Position numbers and translations under genes: made by a program. The notes under the pieces were generated by a model. That model did no database searches, was not told the origin of the DNA, and was given only the letters and a program-made list of their open reading frames with translations. Source: Bacillota bacterium (GTDB lineage Bacteria; Bacillota; Clostridia; Lachnospirales; Cellulosilyticaceae). Taken from it: a DNA stretch of 64,000 nt. Of the stretch, positions 8,742 through 17,017 are shown piece by piece (positions within the stretch are counted from its first letter, which is position 1; the number at the start of each line of letters is the position of its first letter). The stretch covers positions 62,001 to 126,000 of the forward strand of contig JAEZJJ010000040.1 of assembly GCA_023436395.1 (NCBI GenBank), read 5' to 3'.

Positions 8742-10277
8742 TTAAAAGTCTCCTCTATGAAGTCTATCACGAATTTCCTTTAATGTGTATTGTTTCATCA
8801 TTTTTCCGTCTTTAAATACAGTTTTTAATAAATTTTCTTCTTTTATTTCACCTTCATAACTGGTACCATATCCATCTATATAGGTAATTTCACCATCTTT
8901 TTCATAAACATAGCATAACCCTTTTTGAGATTTTTTAAAATGACCTGTATCTGTCTTGGGATTTTTAAAAATTTCAATACGTTGGTTTTCACGCTCTGCA
9001 TAAGTGGCTTTAATGGCAATCCCAAAGGTATCTCTTGTATAAGGATTAAAGGTATCATCTTCATTTTGAAGACATTGCATAGAAAAGCTCCCTACACCAA
9101 GGACTACATTATTACAAGCAAAACCTTTTTTCAATAATCTTTCATAAATAGCATCTGCCCGTTGTGGTGTAATACTATCTCCATAGATAGCCTTAATATG
9201 AGAATCTAATACTTTAAAACCCTTACTATTTACTGTTCCTCCAAAGCTTTCCCATAAACATTGTACTGTTCCCTTTTCTTCTGGTGTTGTTCCGCCTAAT
9301 AAGTCTGTTCCACAGATGATATCTACAGGATCACCACTATCACCTCTTACCAATAAAGTCCCTTCGTGTGCTAGAATCTCTGACTTACATTCTGGAAGTA
9401 GTTCAGTAATTAATCGCCAATAGTCATAGCTATCACTCACCATTGAACAATTATGTTTTGGATAAATCTCTGTTAATAAACGTTTAATCATGGCTGTTTC
9501 ATTTCCATCTACCGCATAGTTAGAACACATCACACTATGCTCCGTACTAATAGCACCAAAAGCAACTTCTTCCTTTGTGCAATCACAATTATAAAGTTGT
9601 TCTAAATAACTGATTGCTGGTACTGTAGCGGTATTCACAAAAGATAAACAAAAAGCTGCACTACTTTTAATAGCACTTTCTGTACTTTCTTGACCTCTCA
9701 TAGAGAAGTCACCTAATGCACGTCTTCTTGGTACACTGTCTTCTACACTCATTTCATAATATTTATTAACAATTTGACGATACTTATAGCCTACATTAGC
9801 ACTTATCATGGTATGCCACAAATAACATGAAATATTAGTTTCGATCGTATTAACAAGCCATACAAAATCAGCATGTGTATTACTTACTTCTAGCATAGGA
9901 ACTTTAATGGGCACCCTTGTCCCTTCTGGTATAGCTTTAATTTCTAAGGGTAAATAGCCTAAATCATGAAGAGCTGCAATCTTCTCTAGCCCATAAGCCC
10001 CTTTTCCCAATGTGGCATTTAGAAGTCTTTCATATTCGTCTAATACCTCTGCCTTTGGTCTATTAAAGAAATTAGTATTAAAAGCCTCTATTAAATAGGT
10101 TTTGATAAAACCTTGGAGTCCAAACATAATTAAATGCTCTTCTCCATTCAGTCTACTCATACGTGGCGTAAAATAAGAAACCATCTTAGTTAATCCCTTA
10201 GGATACTGCTCATTATGGGTTGTTTTATAATAGTCTAATAGTAACAATGGATTCATCCCTATCCCAAAATTCATCAT
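8742..10277 (-). CDS. Nicotinamide phosphoribosyltransferase-like protein (NAMPT/NadV family), altered base-specificity residue
   Basis: 511 residues with clear similarity to NAMPT/NadV. Active-site landmarks align with human NAMPT almost number for number: DFSMRG (phosphoribosyl and ring binding, R194), STEHSV (catalytic H247), VSDSYD at 280-285 and RGDSGDP (R311, D313). The residue that aligns with human D219, which contacts the nicotinamide amide and sets specificity, is alanine here (A217, in NTATV). Human H191 aligns with glycine. So it is a type II phosphoribosyltransferase-fold enzyme, but I would not assume nicotinamide plus PRPP as its reaction. The prs-like gene lies 71 bases upstream and nadE 18 bases downstream. 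A phage Namat-type function (see findings) is an alternative. Confidence 0.85.
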   Translation of the reverse strand: MMNFGIGMNPLLLLDYYKTTHNEQYPKGLTKMVSYFTPRMSRLNGEEHLIMFGLQGFIKTYLIEAFNTNFFNRPKAEVLDEYERLLNATLGKGAYGLEKIAALHDLGYLPLEIKAIPEGTRVPIKVPMLEVSNTHADFVWLVNTIETNISCYLWHTMISANVGYKYRQIVNKYYEMSVEDSVPRRRALGDFSMRGQESTESAIKSSAAFCLSFVNTATVPAISYLEQLYNCDCTKEEVAFGAISTEHSVMCSNYAVDGNETAMIKRLLTEIYPKHNCSMVSDSYDYWRLITELLPECKSEILAHEGTLLVRGDSGDPVDIICGTDLLGGTTPEEKGTVQCLWESFGGTVNSKGFKVLDSHIKAIYGDSITPQRADAIYERLLKKGFACNNVVLGVGSFSMQCLQNEDDTFNPYTRDTFGIAIKATYAERENQRIEIFKNPKTDTGHFKKSQKGLCYVYEKDGEITYIDGYGTSYEGEIKEENLLKTVFKDGKMMKQYTLKEIRDRLHRGDF

Positions 10278-10348
10278 ATCTCATCCTCTCCCCTACTGTT
10301 TATTCTTTAATCACTGATATTATTTACATATCATTTACTGAAACAACT

Positions 10349-11152
10349 TTAATGACCTATTTTTAAAGGTAATACTGTAATTTTCTCATGAGCTTTCGTT
10401 AATAAACTTGAAGTAGTATAAATATGATGAATTAAGTCACCTTCCATTAATTTCCCTTCTAAAATACTATCTTCACAATGTGTGACATATAAATTAATCA
10501 GCTTTGCCCCTAAATGTCTAAGCTTTAGTGCTGAAAAGAAAAAAGTCCCTCCAAAACTACTAATATCATCTATTATTAAAACATTGAAAGGCTCTTTTGG
10601 GATATATCCTGAAACATCTAAACCTTTAATATCTCCTGTTTCCCAATCTCTTTGCTTAATTCCAAAAGCATTTGGAAATTGGAATGCCTCACTATATCGT
10701 TTTTGACTCCCACTATCTGGATAAAAAATAATATCATGACTGGCTACTATCCCACTTTGTCTAACTGCCTCATCAATGTAATCCTTCACGGGCATTTGTT
10801 CTACACGATGAAGTAAGGCAGTTGTTACATCAGAATGGGGATCAAGTACATGAACTCTACTAAAATTTAAGCTATTAATGACTTCACAAAAATACTTTAG
10901 TGTAAAAACATCTTCTGATTTCTTTACACGATCTTGTCTAGCATTAGGCACATAGGGCATCCATAATTCTATTTGGGTAATACCCTTATCTTGAAGATGT
11001 CGTGTCAAAAAGATAAGCATCATCAATTCTTCATTACTTTCATATTGCCATTCTATAACTGCTTTTTCATTCTTCTCTACCAAATATTTAATAAGCATGC
11101 TACCATCTGGGAAATACCCCGCCTTCATTTCTTTGCCATTTATACGAATCAT
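10349..11152 (-). CDS. Short ribose-phosphate diphosphokinase (PRPP synthetase)-like protein
   Basis: 267 residues from ATG 11152, chosen for its GGGGGAG site; normal Prs is about 315. It keeps the core of the family: NARQDR (ATP-binding region), DPHSD (in place of DLHAxQ), YPDSGSQKRY and the PRPP loop VLIIDDISSFGGTF. The N-terminal region is shortened and diverged. Canonical Prs makes PRPP from ribose 5-phosphate and ATP. The short form next to a NAMPT-like gene is the arrangement known from phage pyridine-nucleotide modules, where such a protein may pyrophosphorylate ADP-ribose instead. It is probably not the housekeeping prs of this cell. It lies 65 bases after pncA on the same strand. Confidence 0.8.
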   Translation of the reverse strand: MIRINGKEMKAGYFPDGSMLIKYLVEKNEKAVIEWQYESNEELMMLIFLTRHLQDKGITQIELWMPYVPNARQDRVKKSEDVFTLKYFCEVINSLNFSRVHVLDPHSDVTTALLHRVEQMPVKDYIDEAVRQSGIVASHDIIFYPDSGSQKRYSEAFQFPNAFGIKQRDWETGDIKGLDVSGYIPKEPFNVLIIDDISSFGGTFFFSALKLRHLGAKLINLYVTHCEDSILEGKLMEGDLIHHIYTTSSLLTKAHEKITVLPLKIGH

Positions 11153-11217
11153 ACTAATCTCCCCCTTGACTATATAGATGTTTATCAACTCTTTATATCA
11201 TCATCTTTGCCTCTCTA

Positions 11218-11754
11218 TTATTCATTAATGACACTGATTTGACACATTTTTAAGGTTGTTAGAGCACTAGTATGTGTTTCAGGTGTTACCCCTGCACAAC
11301 AACTTGCATCTACTATGATTGAGAGTTCTGGACAATAAGCTTTAATAAGTAAGGCATTAGAAACTACACAAATGTCTGTACATAGACCTACAATTTCTAG
11401 CTCTATCAACTCCTTTTCTGAAAGTGCCTTAATCTGCTCCGCAAGCTCCACACTTCCAAAGGTTGGTTTGTCAAGTATCACATTATCATCAGCTACTACC
11501 TCTTGAATAGGTGCTGCCAACTCCCATCCCCAAGTAGACTGTATACAGTGTGGTACAGGTAATTTTTGACCTTCTTGTGTACTTAAATAATCTTCAAGAT
11601 GTGTATCTCTTGTAAAAAATATTTGTTCCCCTCTCATCTGATAAGTTTCTATTTTTTTTACTACCTGAGGCAATATCTTCTGCGCTTCTTTTGTTCCTAA
11701 GTTCCCTGTAATAAAGTCATTTTGCATATCCACTACAATCAATATTCTTTTCAT
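11218..11754 (-). CDS. pncA: Nicotinamidase / isochorismatase-family hydrolase
   Basis: 178 residues of the cysteine hydrolase family. The likely catalytic triad is D9 (VVDMQNDF), K96 (LDKPTFG) and C129 (CTDICV), with D50 and H52 in TRDTHLEDY as probable metal ligands. Nicotinamidase hydrolyses nicotinamide to nicotinic acid and ammonia for NAD salvage. First gene of the operon, behind a strong promoter and AAGGGG ribosome site. The operon context (nadE, NAMPT-like) favours nicotinamidase over other isochorismatase-family functions. Confidence 0.87.
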   Translation of the reverse strand: MKRILIVVDMQNDFITGNLGTKEAQKILPQVVKKIETYQMRGEQIFFTRDTHLEDYLSTQEGQKLPVPHCIQSTWGWELAAPIQEVVADDNVILDKPTFGSVELAEQIKALSEKELIELEIVGLCTDICVVSNALLIKAYCPELSIIVDASCCAGVTPETHTSALTTLKMCQISVINE

Positions 11755-11851
11755 ACTTATCCCCTTCTTTCCCTTTTTACTTTCTAAAATGAATCATTTA
11801 ACGTATCCTCATTAAGTATCTAATAAATCACTTTTTATTCTGTCGATACAC

Positions 11852-11872
11852 TTAGTAACTTTTTGTTACTAA
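11852..11872. promoter_or_regulatory. Palindromic operator candidate of the NAD operon
   Basis: Perfect inverted repeat TTAGTAAC-TTTTT-GTTACTAA, located at about +4 to +25 of the pncA promoter, an ideal place for a repressor to block transcription. Regulators of NAD genes such as NiaR or NrtR are possible, but I cannot match the motif to either from memory. In RNA it would also form an 8-bp hairpin. Confidence 0.6.
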
Positions 11873-11882
11873 CTATAGTGAT

Positions 11883-11911
11883 ATTATATGTCTGACTATT
11901 TAAATTGTCAA
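11883..11911 (-). promoter_or_regulatory. Promoter of the pncA-nadE operon
   Basis: TTGACA (11911-11906), 17-base spacer, TATAAT (11888-11883): perfect consensus for the vegetative sigma factor. Confidence 0.9.
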
Positions 11912-11956
11912 TAAATTTAGTTATTTATTATTTCCTATCTCTACTTAAGGCTTTCA

Positions 11957-11986
11957 TAAAAAAAGATCCACCCACTTGGTAGATCT
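11957..11986 (-). terminator. Terminator after the aldo/keto reductase gene
   Basis: Nine-base-pair stem with one mismatch (AGATCCACC with GGTAGATCT, 5-base loop); on the minus strand it is followed by TTTTTTTATG. It lies 23 bases beyond the gene's stop. Confidence 0.8.
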
Positions 11987-12008
11987 CTCTTTATTTTTCT
12001 CAACATAT

Positions 12009-12983
12009 CTATAAAGCAATAGAATTTCTCATAAAATGAATATCTTCTGGTTCAAGAACAATATCTCCCGCCAAAGCATTTTCCTCTATTTGCTCTATTT
12101 TTCTTGCCCCACATAGTACATTCATATATTGGCTCTGAGCTGCTACCCAAGCAATTGCTAAATTTCCTAAAGAGCAACCATACTTCTCACAGAGGGGTAG
12201 CCAAGAATCTACACCATCTACAATCTTACTTAAATTATCTCCTTGATACCATTTCTTACCATCTCTTGAGCTACCATTTTCTGGCACGTAATCTTTACGA
12301 ATTTTTCCTGTTAATAATCCTTGTTCAAGAGGGGAATAAGCTTGAAAAGTAATCCCATATTTTTCTGCTGTTGGTAAAACTTCCTTTTCAATACGTCTAT
12401 CAATTAAGCTATATTTTTCTTGAATAATATCAAGCTCACCATATCTAACATATTCCTCAATATGCCAAGCTGACATATTAGAACCACCAATCGCTCTAAT
12501 TTTACCCATTTTCTTAAGCGCCATTAAGGCTTCCATCGTTTCTTCTACTGGCACAATAAATGGCTCTACACATTGCCAATGGGTAAACAAAATATCTATA
12601 TAGTCAGTTCCTAAACGCTTTAAACTTTGATCAACAGAGTCTATAATAGCCTTTTTCGTAAGATTTTTATAGACATCAAATCCATCTCTAGAGAAGTAAT
12701 AACTTCCTACAGTACGGTCAAACATTAAACCACACTTTGTAGAGAGAATAACTTGATCACGTATAGGTTTGATAGCCTGTCCAACAACCTCTTCACTATG
12801 ACCAAAGCCATATACTGGTGCAGTATCTATAAGGTTAATTCCTTTTTCTAATGCTGTGCGAATCGTCTTAATAGATTCTTTATCATCATTATTGCCCCAC
12901 CAGGAGCCACCACCTATAGCCCAGGTACCTAACGCAATTTTTGATACTTCTATATCTGAATGCCCTATTTTCATTGTTTGCAT
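12009..12983 (-). CDS. Aldo/keto reductase
   Basis: 324-residue TIM-barrel oxidoreductase that reduces aldehydes or ketones with NADPH. The catalytic tetrad is visible: D53 and Y58 in LIDTAPVYGFGHSEE, K83 in STKCG and H135 in LFTHWQ. This is the general-stress/sugar-type AKR clade rather than an aldose reductase, but the substrate cannot be told. It starts 61 bases after the upstream glycosidase gene with an AGGAGAG site and no terminator between, so co-transcription is likely. Confidence 0.9.
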   Translation of the reverse strand: MQTMKIGHSDIEVSKIALGTWAIGGGSWWGNNDDKESIKTIRTALEKGINLIDTAPVYGFGHSEEVVGQAIKPIRDQVILSTKCGLMFDRTVGSYYFSRDGFDVYKNLTKKAIIDSVDQSLKRLGTDYIDILFTHWQCVEPFIVPVEETMEALMALKKMGKIRAIGGSNMSAWHIEEYVRYGELDIIQEKYSLIDRRIEKEVLPTAEKYGITFQAYSPLEQGLLTGKIRKDYVPENGSSRDGKKWYQGDNLSKIVDGVDSWLPLCEKYGCSLGNLAIAWVAAQSQYMNVLCGARKIEQIEENALAGDIVLEPEDIHFMRNSIAL

Positions 12984-13044
12984 TACTTATTCTCTCCTAT
13001 CTTTTCATTATATTTTATAAACTACAAAATCACTTTTTTCTATC

Positions 13045-14754
13045 TTAACTAATGTAGGTACTTACACACCAACCTATAGTTCCATTTGCCAGTTTTATTT
13101 TATACCAATCACCTAATGTCCCTAATATAGTAACTTTTGTCCCCTTAGATAGTTTGGTTATAATAGGTCTATCTGTTCTTGCACCAGCTCTTATATTAAG
13201 CGTTGTGACATTAACAGTCCCTTGAATGATTGGCTTTTGCACATTAATATTTATGTTATTGGTATGCGTCGTTTGATTACTAACCATACCTTTTTCTTCT
13301 ACTCTAATATAATCAGCACTTGCCCAACCTATTTTACCATCTGCAACTTTAATCTTATACCATCCATTTATACTATCTAAAATGGCCACCTTAGTACCAC
13401 TTACTACTTTCGTAACAATAGGGCGATCTGTTTTAGCACCTGACCTAACATTCAGTATAGTAGCTGCTACTACACCTGTTTTTTCTCCTCCATTGAAGTG
13501 AATTTGATTACTTGTATCTACTGATTCTATATCATTCCCTTTCCCTACATTATTATTGTTACTAATGTTAGTATTATTACTGGAATTTGTACTTCCTGTT
13601 CCTAAAACAGGATTTACATTATAGTACGCACTTATTTTATCTTTACAATTCATGCGATTATTTAAAAGATCTCTTAAACTAAAGTAAATACTTCCTTCAA
13701 TTTGGGTATACTTTCCATTGATGGCTAATTGTGTGTCTATTTGATTAGCTACTGCATCACTATAAATCCCTTGACCTATATAGAGCTTTGTAGAGGTACC
13801 AACTACCTCATTTGACCACCATTTGATTAAGGTTTCATAATCTGCCTTTGCATGTCCTGTTTCCCAATATATTTGTGGTGCAATATAGTCTAGCCAACCA
13901 TTTTGAATCCAAGTGCGTACATCTCCATAAACAGAGTAGTATCCTTCACTTCCTGATGTAGCTGATCCTGTTGCATCTGAAGTATTATTTTTCCAAATAC
14001 CTACTGGGCTAATACCAAAACTAATGTTTTTCCCATAGGTACGATTTACATTTTTTATCATATAACTTACACGAGATACCATATCATTAACGGCTTGCCT
14101 TCTTTGATTAGCTACTACACCATCTTTACTTTCTCCTGTTGGTAAAGGATAAGAAGAAGGATAGAAATAATCATCAAAGTGAATACCATCTACATTATAT
14201 TTTATAGCAATTTCTTTTACTGTGTCTACAATATGTACTTTTACTTCTTCTTGCTCTGGATTGTAGTAAAGTGCATTGTTATAACTTAATACCCAAGAAG
14301 GATTTAAACGTGCTGGATGATTAGTTGCTAATACATTCACATCTGTACCACTTGTGGTTACGCGATAAGGATTTAACCAGGCATGGAGTTCCATTCCTCT
14401 TTTATGAGCTTCTTCTATCATAAAGGCTAGTGGATCATATCCTGGATCTTGACCTTGAACACCTGTTAAGACATCTGACCATGGGTTAATACTCGACTCA
14501 TATAATGCATCTGCCTTAGGTCTTACTTGTATAAAGACAGCATTTATTCCTATTTCTTTAAGCTGATCTAATTTTTCTATAAACTCGCTCTTTTGAGCGC
14601 CTATGTTATTCTTAGTACTAGGATAATCAAGATTGTAGACTGTAGATATCCAAACTCCTCTTAACTCCTTATTAGAGACCTTTGCAACTACATTTATACT
14701 GAAGAGACTTAATACTAAGGTAAATAAAGTAAATACCGAAACTACTTTTTTCAA
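13045..14754 (-). CDS. Secreted GHL10-type glycosidase (DUF187) with two SH3b domains
   Basis: 569 residues. Residues 1-24 form a signal peptide. About 30-350 match the glycosyl-hydrolase-like 10 family (LRGVWISTVYN, FIQVRPKADALY, GMELHAWLNPYR, VDGIHFDDYFYP), a TIM-barrel often acting on the cell surface. A low-complexity Asn/Ser linker precedes two bacterial SH3 repeats at ~430-490 and ~510-569, both with LNVRSGAKTDRPI-like cores, which usually bind peptidoglycan. So it is exported and wall-attached; peptidoglycan glycan is a plausible substrate. The start is TTG at 14754, nine bases after AAAGGAGG. It has its own promoter. Confidence 0.88.
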   Translation of the reverse strand: MKKVVSVFTLFTLVLSLFSINVVAKVSNKELRGVWISTVYNLDYPSTKNNIGAQKSEFIEKLDQLKEIGINAVFIQVRPKADALYESSINPWSDVLTGVQGQDPGYDPLAFMIEEAHKRGMELHAWLNPYRVTTSGTDVNVLATNHPARLNPSWVLSYNNALYYNPEQEEVKVHIVDTVKEIAIKYNVDGIHFDDYFYPSSYPLPTGESKDGVVANQRRQAVNDMVSRVSYMIKNVNRTYGKNISFGISPVGIWKNNTSDATGSATSGSEGYYSVYGDVRTWIQNGWLDYIAPQIYWETGHAKADYETLIKWWSNEVVGTSTKLYIGQGIYSDAVANQIDTQLAINGKYTQIEGSIYFSLRDLLNNRMNCKDKISAYYNVNPVLGTGSTNSSNNTNISNNNNVGKGNDIESVDTSNQIHFNGGEKTGVVAATILNVRSGAKTDRPIVTKVVSGTKVAILDSINGWYKIKVADGKIGWASADYIRVEEKGMVSNQTTHTNNININVQKPIIQGTVNVTTLNIRAGARTDRPIITKLSKGTKVTILGTLGDWYKIKLANGTIGWCVSTYIS

Positions 14755-14806
14755 TTTTGTTCCTCCTTTGATATTTTTTTAGTTTTTTCTAGTTATTTTC
14801 CTTTAA

Positions 14807-14835
14807 ATTATACGAGTATTTATATTCTTTGTAAA
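14807..14835 (-). promoter_or_regulatory. Promoter of the GHL10 glycosidase gene
   Basis: TTTACA (14835-14830), 17-base spacer, TATAAT (14812-14807). Confidence 0.8.
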
Positions 14836-14979
14836 TATTTGTCATCCATTTGTTAGCTAGTTATGAGATTTATTTCACCAAAGTTACAATATTGAAAGGT
14901 AATTGTCACTAAAACCCTATAGATTGAAATGTCATTTCCTCTTATAATAAATTTATAACCAAGAAAGGAGTGGATTGAA

Positions 14980-15669
14980 ATGAAATATTTTAAAAGGTTT
15001 ATTAAAATTACACTTATTTTTCTCCTTATACTTACAATTAGTGGTATAGGCTATGGTTATTTTGCTTATAAGCATATTATCTCTTCTTATCCTATAGAGC
15101 AAACTATCTCCTCTTTGAGGAGTAATGAAAACTATACATCTTCTCAACATATCAGTCCTACTTTTCTTGATGCCATAGTGGCTATCGAAGACCATCGTTT
15201 TTATAATCATGGTGCAATTGATTTTATTGGAATGGGGCGCGCCTTCATTACTAACTTTATCTCAGGTTATATTGAACAAGGGGGAAGTACTATTACACAG
15301 CAACTTGCCAAAAATCTTTTTCTCGATCAAACACAGAGTTTAGAACGTAAATTTAAAGAGATATTTATCGCTCATGAACTTGAAAAACTTTACAGTAAAG
15401 ATGAGATTCTAGAACTTTATGTCAATGTCATTTACTATGGGGATGGAAATACAGGTATTACTATGGCAAGTCAAAATTACTTTAATAAGCTTCCTTCTGA
15501 ACTTACTTTTGATGAAGCAACTTTGCTAGCTGGTTTACCTCAAGCCCCTTCTGCTTATGCTCTAAGTAGCCATTATGATGCAGCTATTAAAAGACAAACT
15601 CAAGTTATTAGTGCGTTGATTTCCTTTATTGATGACTATAAGCACTTAACAAATTTAGATACTCCTTAA
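14980..15669 (+). CDS. Monofunctional peptidoglycan glycosyltransferase (GT51)
   Basis: 229 residues: an N-terminal membrane anchor (about 8-30) and a GT51 domain. The catalytic motif EDHRFYNHG is at 70-78, GGSTITQQLAKN at 101-112 and RKFKE at 123-127 (second glutamate), all as in class A PBP transglycosylase domains. It polymerises lipid II into glycan strands at the outer face of the membrane. There is no transpeptidase domain, so it is an MtgA-like stand-alone enzyme, somewhat shorter than a class A PBP module. Start ATG 14980 follows AAAGGAG. It is divergent from the GHL10 gene and followed by a strong terminator. Confidence 0.9.
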   Translation: MKYFKRFIKITLIFLLILTISGIGYGYFAYKHIISSYPIEQTISSLRSNENYTSSQHISPTFLDAIVAIEDHRFYNHGAIDFIGMGRAFITNFISGYIEQGGSTITQQLAKNLFLDQTQSLERKFKEIFIAHELEKLYSKDEILELYVNVIYYGDGNTGITMASQNYFNKLPSELTFDEATLLAGLPQAPSAYALSSHYDAAIKRQTQVISALISFIDDYKHLTNLDTP

Positions 15670-15742
15670 TATCACAGATAGAATTTTCCTCTATACTCCC
15701 TATTGTATCAGAAGGCAAAGGACACTTTTTTTAAGCTACCAA

Positions 15743-15783
15743 AAATGTTCACCTATATTAGGTGAACATTTAGATGTTTTTTT
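15743..15783 (+). terminator. Terminator of the glycosyltransferase gene
   Basis: Perfect 13-bp stem (15743-15755 with 15759-15771), 3-base loop, then a T-rich tail (GATGTTTTTTT). Confidence 0.92.
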
Positions 15784-15808
15784 GTAATATTTATCCTCCA
15801 ATATACAA

Positions 15809-15837
15809 TTGACTATTTATATCAAATATTCTAATAT
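15809..15837 (+). promoter_or_regulatory. Promoter of the marR-family gene
   Basis: TTGACT (15809-15814), 17-base spacer, TAATAT (15832-15837). Confidence 0.75.
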
Positions 15838-15849
15838 ATTAGTATATTT
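15824..15849. promoter_or_regulatory. 26-bp palindromic MarR operator candidate
   Basis: Near-perfect palindrome with core CTAATATATTAG (15831-15842) flanked by AAATAT and ATATTT; one mismatched pair. It covers the -10 element of the marR-family gene, which fits autorepression. Confidence 0.65.
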
Positions 15850-15887
15850 TAGTTACTTAATTTTTTAGTATTTAAGGAGTTTTGAAT

Positions 15888-16316
15888 GTGATTTCACAAA
15901 ATCTTGAAGCATTGACCAATTATTTATGGCATCAATCATCTCAACGCATTAATCACCTTTTGTCAACCGAACCAGACTTTAATATTGGAGACTATTATTA
16001 TCTTTTAGCTATTTATAACATGCAACATCCTAATTTCGGTGATGTAGCTGAGACCCTCAACTTAACCAAACCAGCTATATCTGCACTTATTAAACGACTT
16101 CAAAAACATGGACTCATTGAAAAATCTCAATCTGAAGAAGATAAACGCATCTTCTATCTAGAACTTACTCAAAAAGGTGTTGATCTTATAGAAGGCGACC
16201 ATCATGTATATTCTCATATTGAATCTATCATTTCAACAAACGTTAGTGATGATCAACTTCAAGCACTTGATTGCTTATTAGAAATTGTTAATTCTTTACT
16301 ATGTACATCTCAATAA
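15888..16316 (+). CDS. MarR-family transcriptional regulator
   Basis: 142 residues with the winged-helix fold of MarR: recognition region AETLNLTKPAISALIKRLQKHGLIEK at about 50-75, then the wing with SEEDKRIFYLELTQKG. It binds DNA as a dimer. I choose GTG 15888 because it stands eight bases after AAGGAG; a TTG six bases earlier would sit too close. A near-perfect palindrome over its promoter suggests it represses itself. No efflux pump or enzyme lies next to it on the plus strand, so its other targets are unknown. Confidence 0.88.
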   Translation: MISQNLEALTNYLWHQSSQRINHLLSTEPDFNIGDYYYLLAIYNMQHPNFGDVAETLNLTKPAISALIKRLQKHGLIEKSQSEEDKRIFYLELTQKGVDLIEGDHHVYSHIESIISTNVSDDQLQALDCLLEIVNSLLCTSQ

Positions 16317-16329
16317 AGTCATTAATACA

Positions 16330-16370
16330 AAAGGCTAAGTCTATTTGAAATAGGAATAGACTTAGCCTTT
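16330..16370. terminator. Bidirectional terminator between convergent genes
   Basis: Perfect 16-bp stem (16330-16345 with 16355-16370), 9-base loop, A- and T-rich on both flanks. It serves the marR-family gene on one strand and the 16374-16781 gene on the other. Confidence 0.9.
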
Positions 16371-16373
16371 TTA

Positions 16374-16781
16374 TTAATGATCATTGATAATTACTTCTAA
16401 ATACTCTCTATGCTTTTCTAAAATCAGTGATTTAGCAATTAAAATGTAGATATCTTTAATCTCCCTAATCCATTGATGAATGACTTCTTCTGTTTCTTTA
16501 TATCTTACTAGAAGAACCCTCATTTCCTTTTCAGCTTCTAAAAGATACCGGGTTTTACCTTCCGCTACCTCTTGTTCATTAATAAAGTTAACTAGCTGGT
16601 CTTTAAGTTCTTCCAAATTATAATGTAGCTCTATATACTGTGGTAATCTTACTTCTTCTTTTTTATGATTAATAGTATATTCATCACTCCAAAGTTCTAA
16701 TTGCCCAATAAGCTCTGCAAGCTTTCTCATATTCCCTTCAAAATTCTCATATTGTTCCTTCATGATGTCGTTATTGTTCAT
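16374..16781 (-). CDS. Hypothetical helical protein in SPFH/RHH operon
   Basis: 135 residues from ATG 16781, chosen because AAGGAG lies seven bases upstream; it begins MNNNDIMKEQ. I do not recognise the family. The sequence is rich in Glu, Lys and Leu with long predicted helices (for example ELHYNLEELKDQLVNFINEQ), no Cys, no signal peptide and no membrane segment, so a cytosolic helical bundle or coiled-coil protein is likely. It is the third gene after the SPFH and ribbon-helix-helix genes, 10 bases after the latter, and ends at a shared terminator. Confidence 0.7.
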   Translation of the reverse strand: MNNNDIMKEQYENFEGNMRKLAELIGQLELWSDEYTINHKKEEVRLPQYIELHYNLEELKDQLVNFINEQEVAEGKTRYLLEAEKEMRVLLVRYKETEEVIHQWIREIKDIYILIAKSLILEKHREYLEVIINDH

Positions 16782-16791
16782 GTTATTCTCC

Positions 16792-16989
16792 TTAATCTTC
16801 TTGCTCAAGTTCTTCTTCCTTTGAGGCACTTTTCTTTCTTTTCTTTACACACTCTGTAAGTAAATATTCAATCTGTCCATTAATAGAGCGAAAATCATCT
16901 TCAGCCCAACTTGCTAATTCATTCCAAAGAGTTGGAGAAAGTCTTAATAATACTTGTTTCTGCTTTTTTTCTTTTACTTTGCTGTCCAT
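16792..16989 (-). CDS. Ribbon-helix-helix (Arc-type) DNA-binding protein
   Basis: 65 residues from ATG 16989 (AAAGGA upstream). The stretch QVLLRLSPTLWNELASWA followed by RSINGQIEYLL is the strand-helix-helix pattern of the Arc/CopG superfamily, in which a dimer inserts a beta ribbon into the major groove; the tail is highly charged. It sits 28 bases after an SPFH gene. Arc-type proteins often repress their own operon, and tandem 11-bp repeats lie over the operon promoter. Some RHH proteins of this type may instead act with the SPFH protein; the role is not known to me. Confidence 0.8.
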   Translation of the reverse strand: MDSKVKEKKQKQVLLRLSPTLWNELASWAEDDFRSINGQIEYLLTECVKKRKKSASKEEELEQED

Positions 16990-17017
16990 AGGCTTTGGTC
17001 CTTTCCATCTATAAGCT

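Noticed and set aside
16792..16989. Toxin-antitoxin reading of the RHH gene and its downstream neighbour
   Set aside because: The downstream 135-residue protein has no toxin motif and the pair is placed under an SPFH gene, so there is no support beyond the RHH fold.
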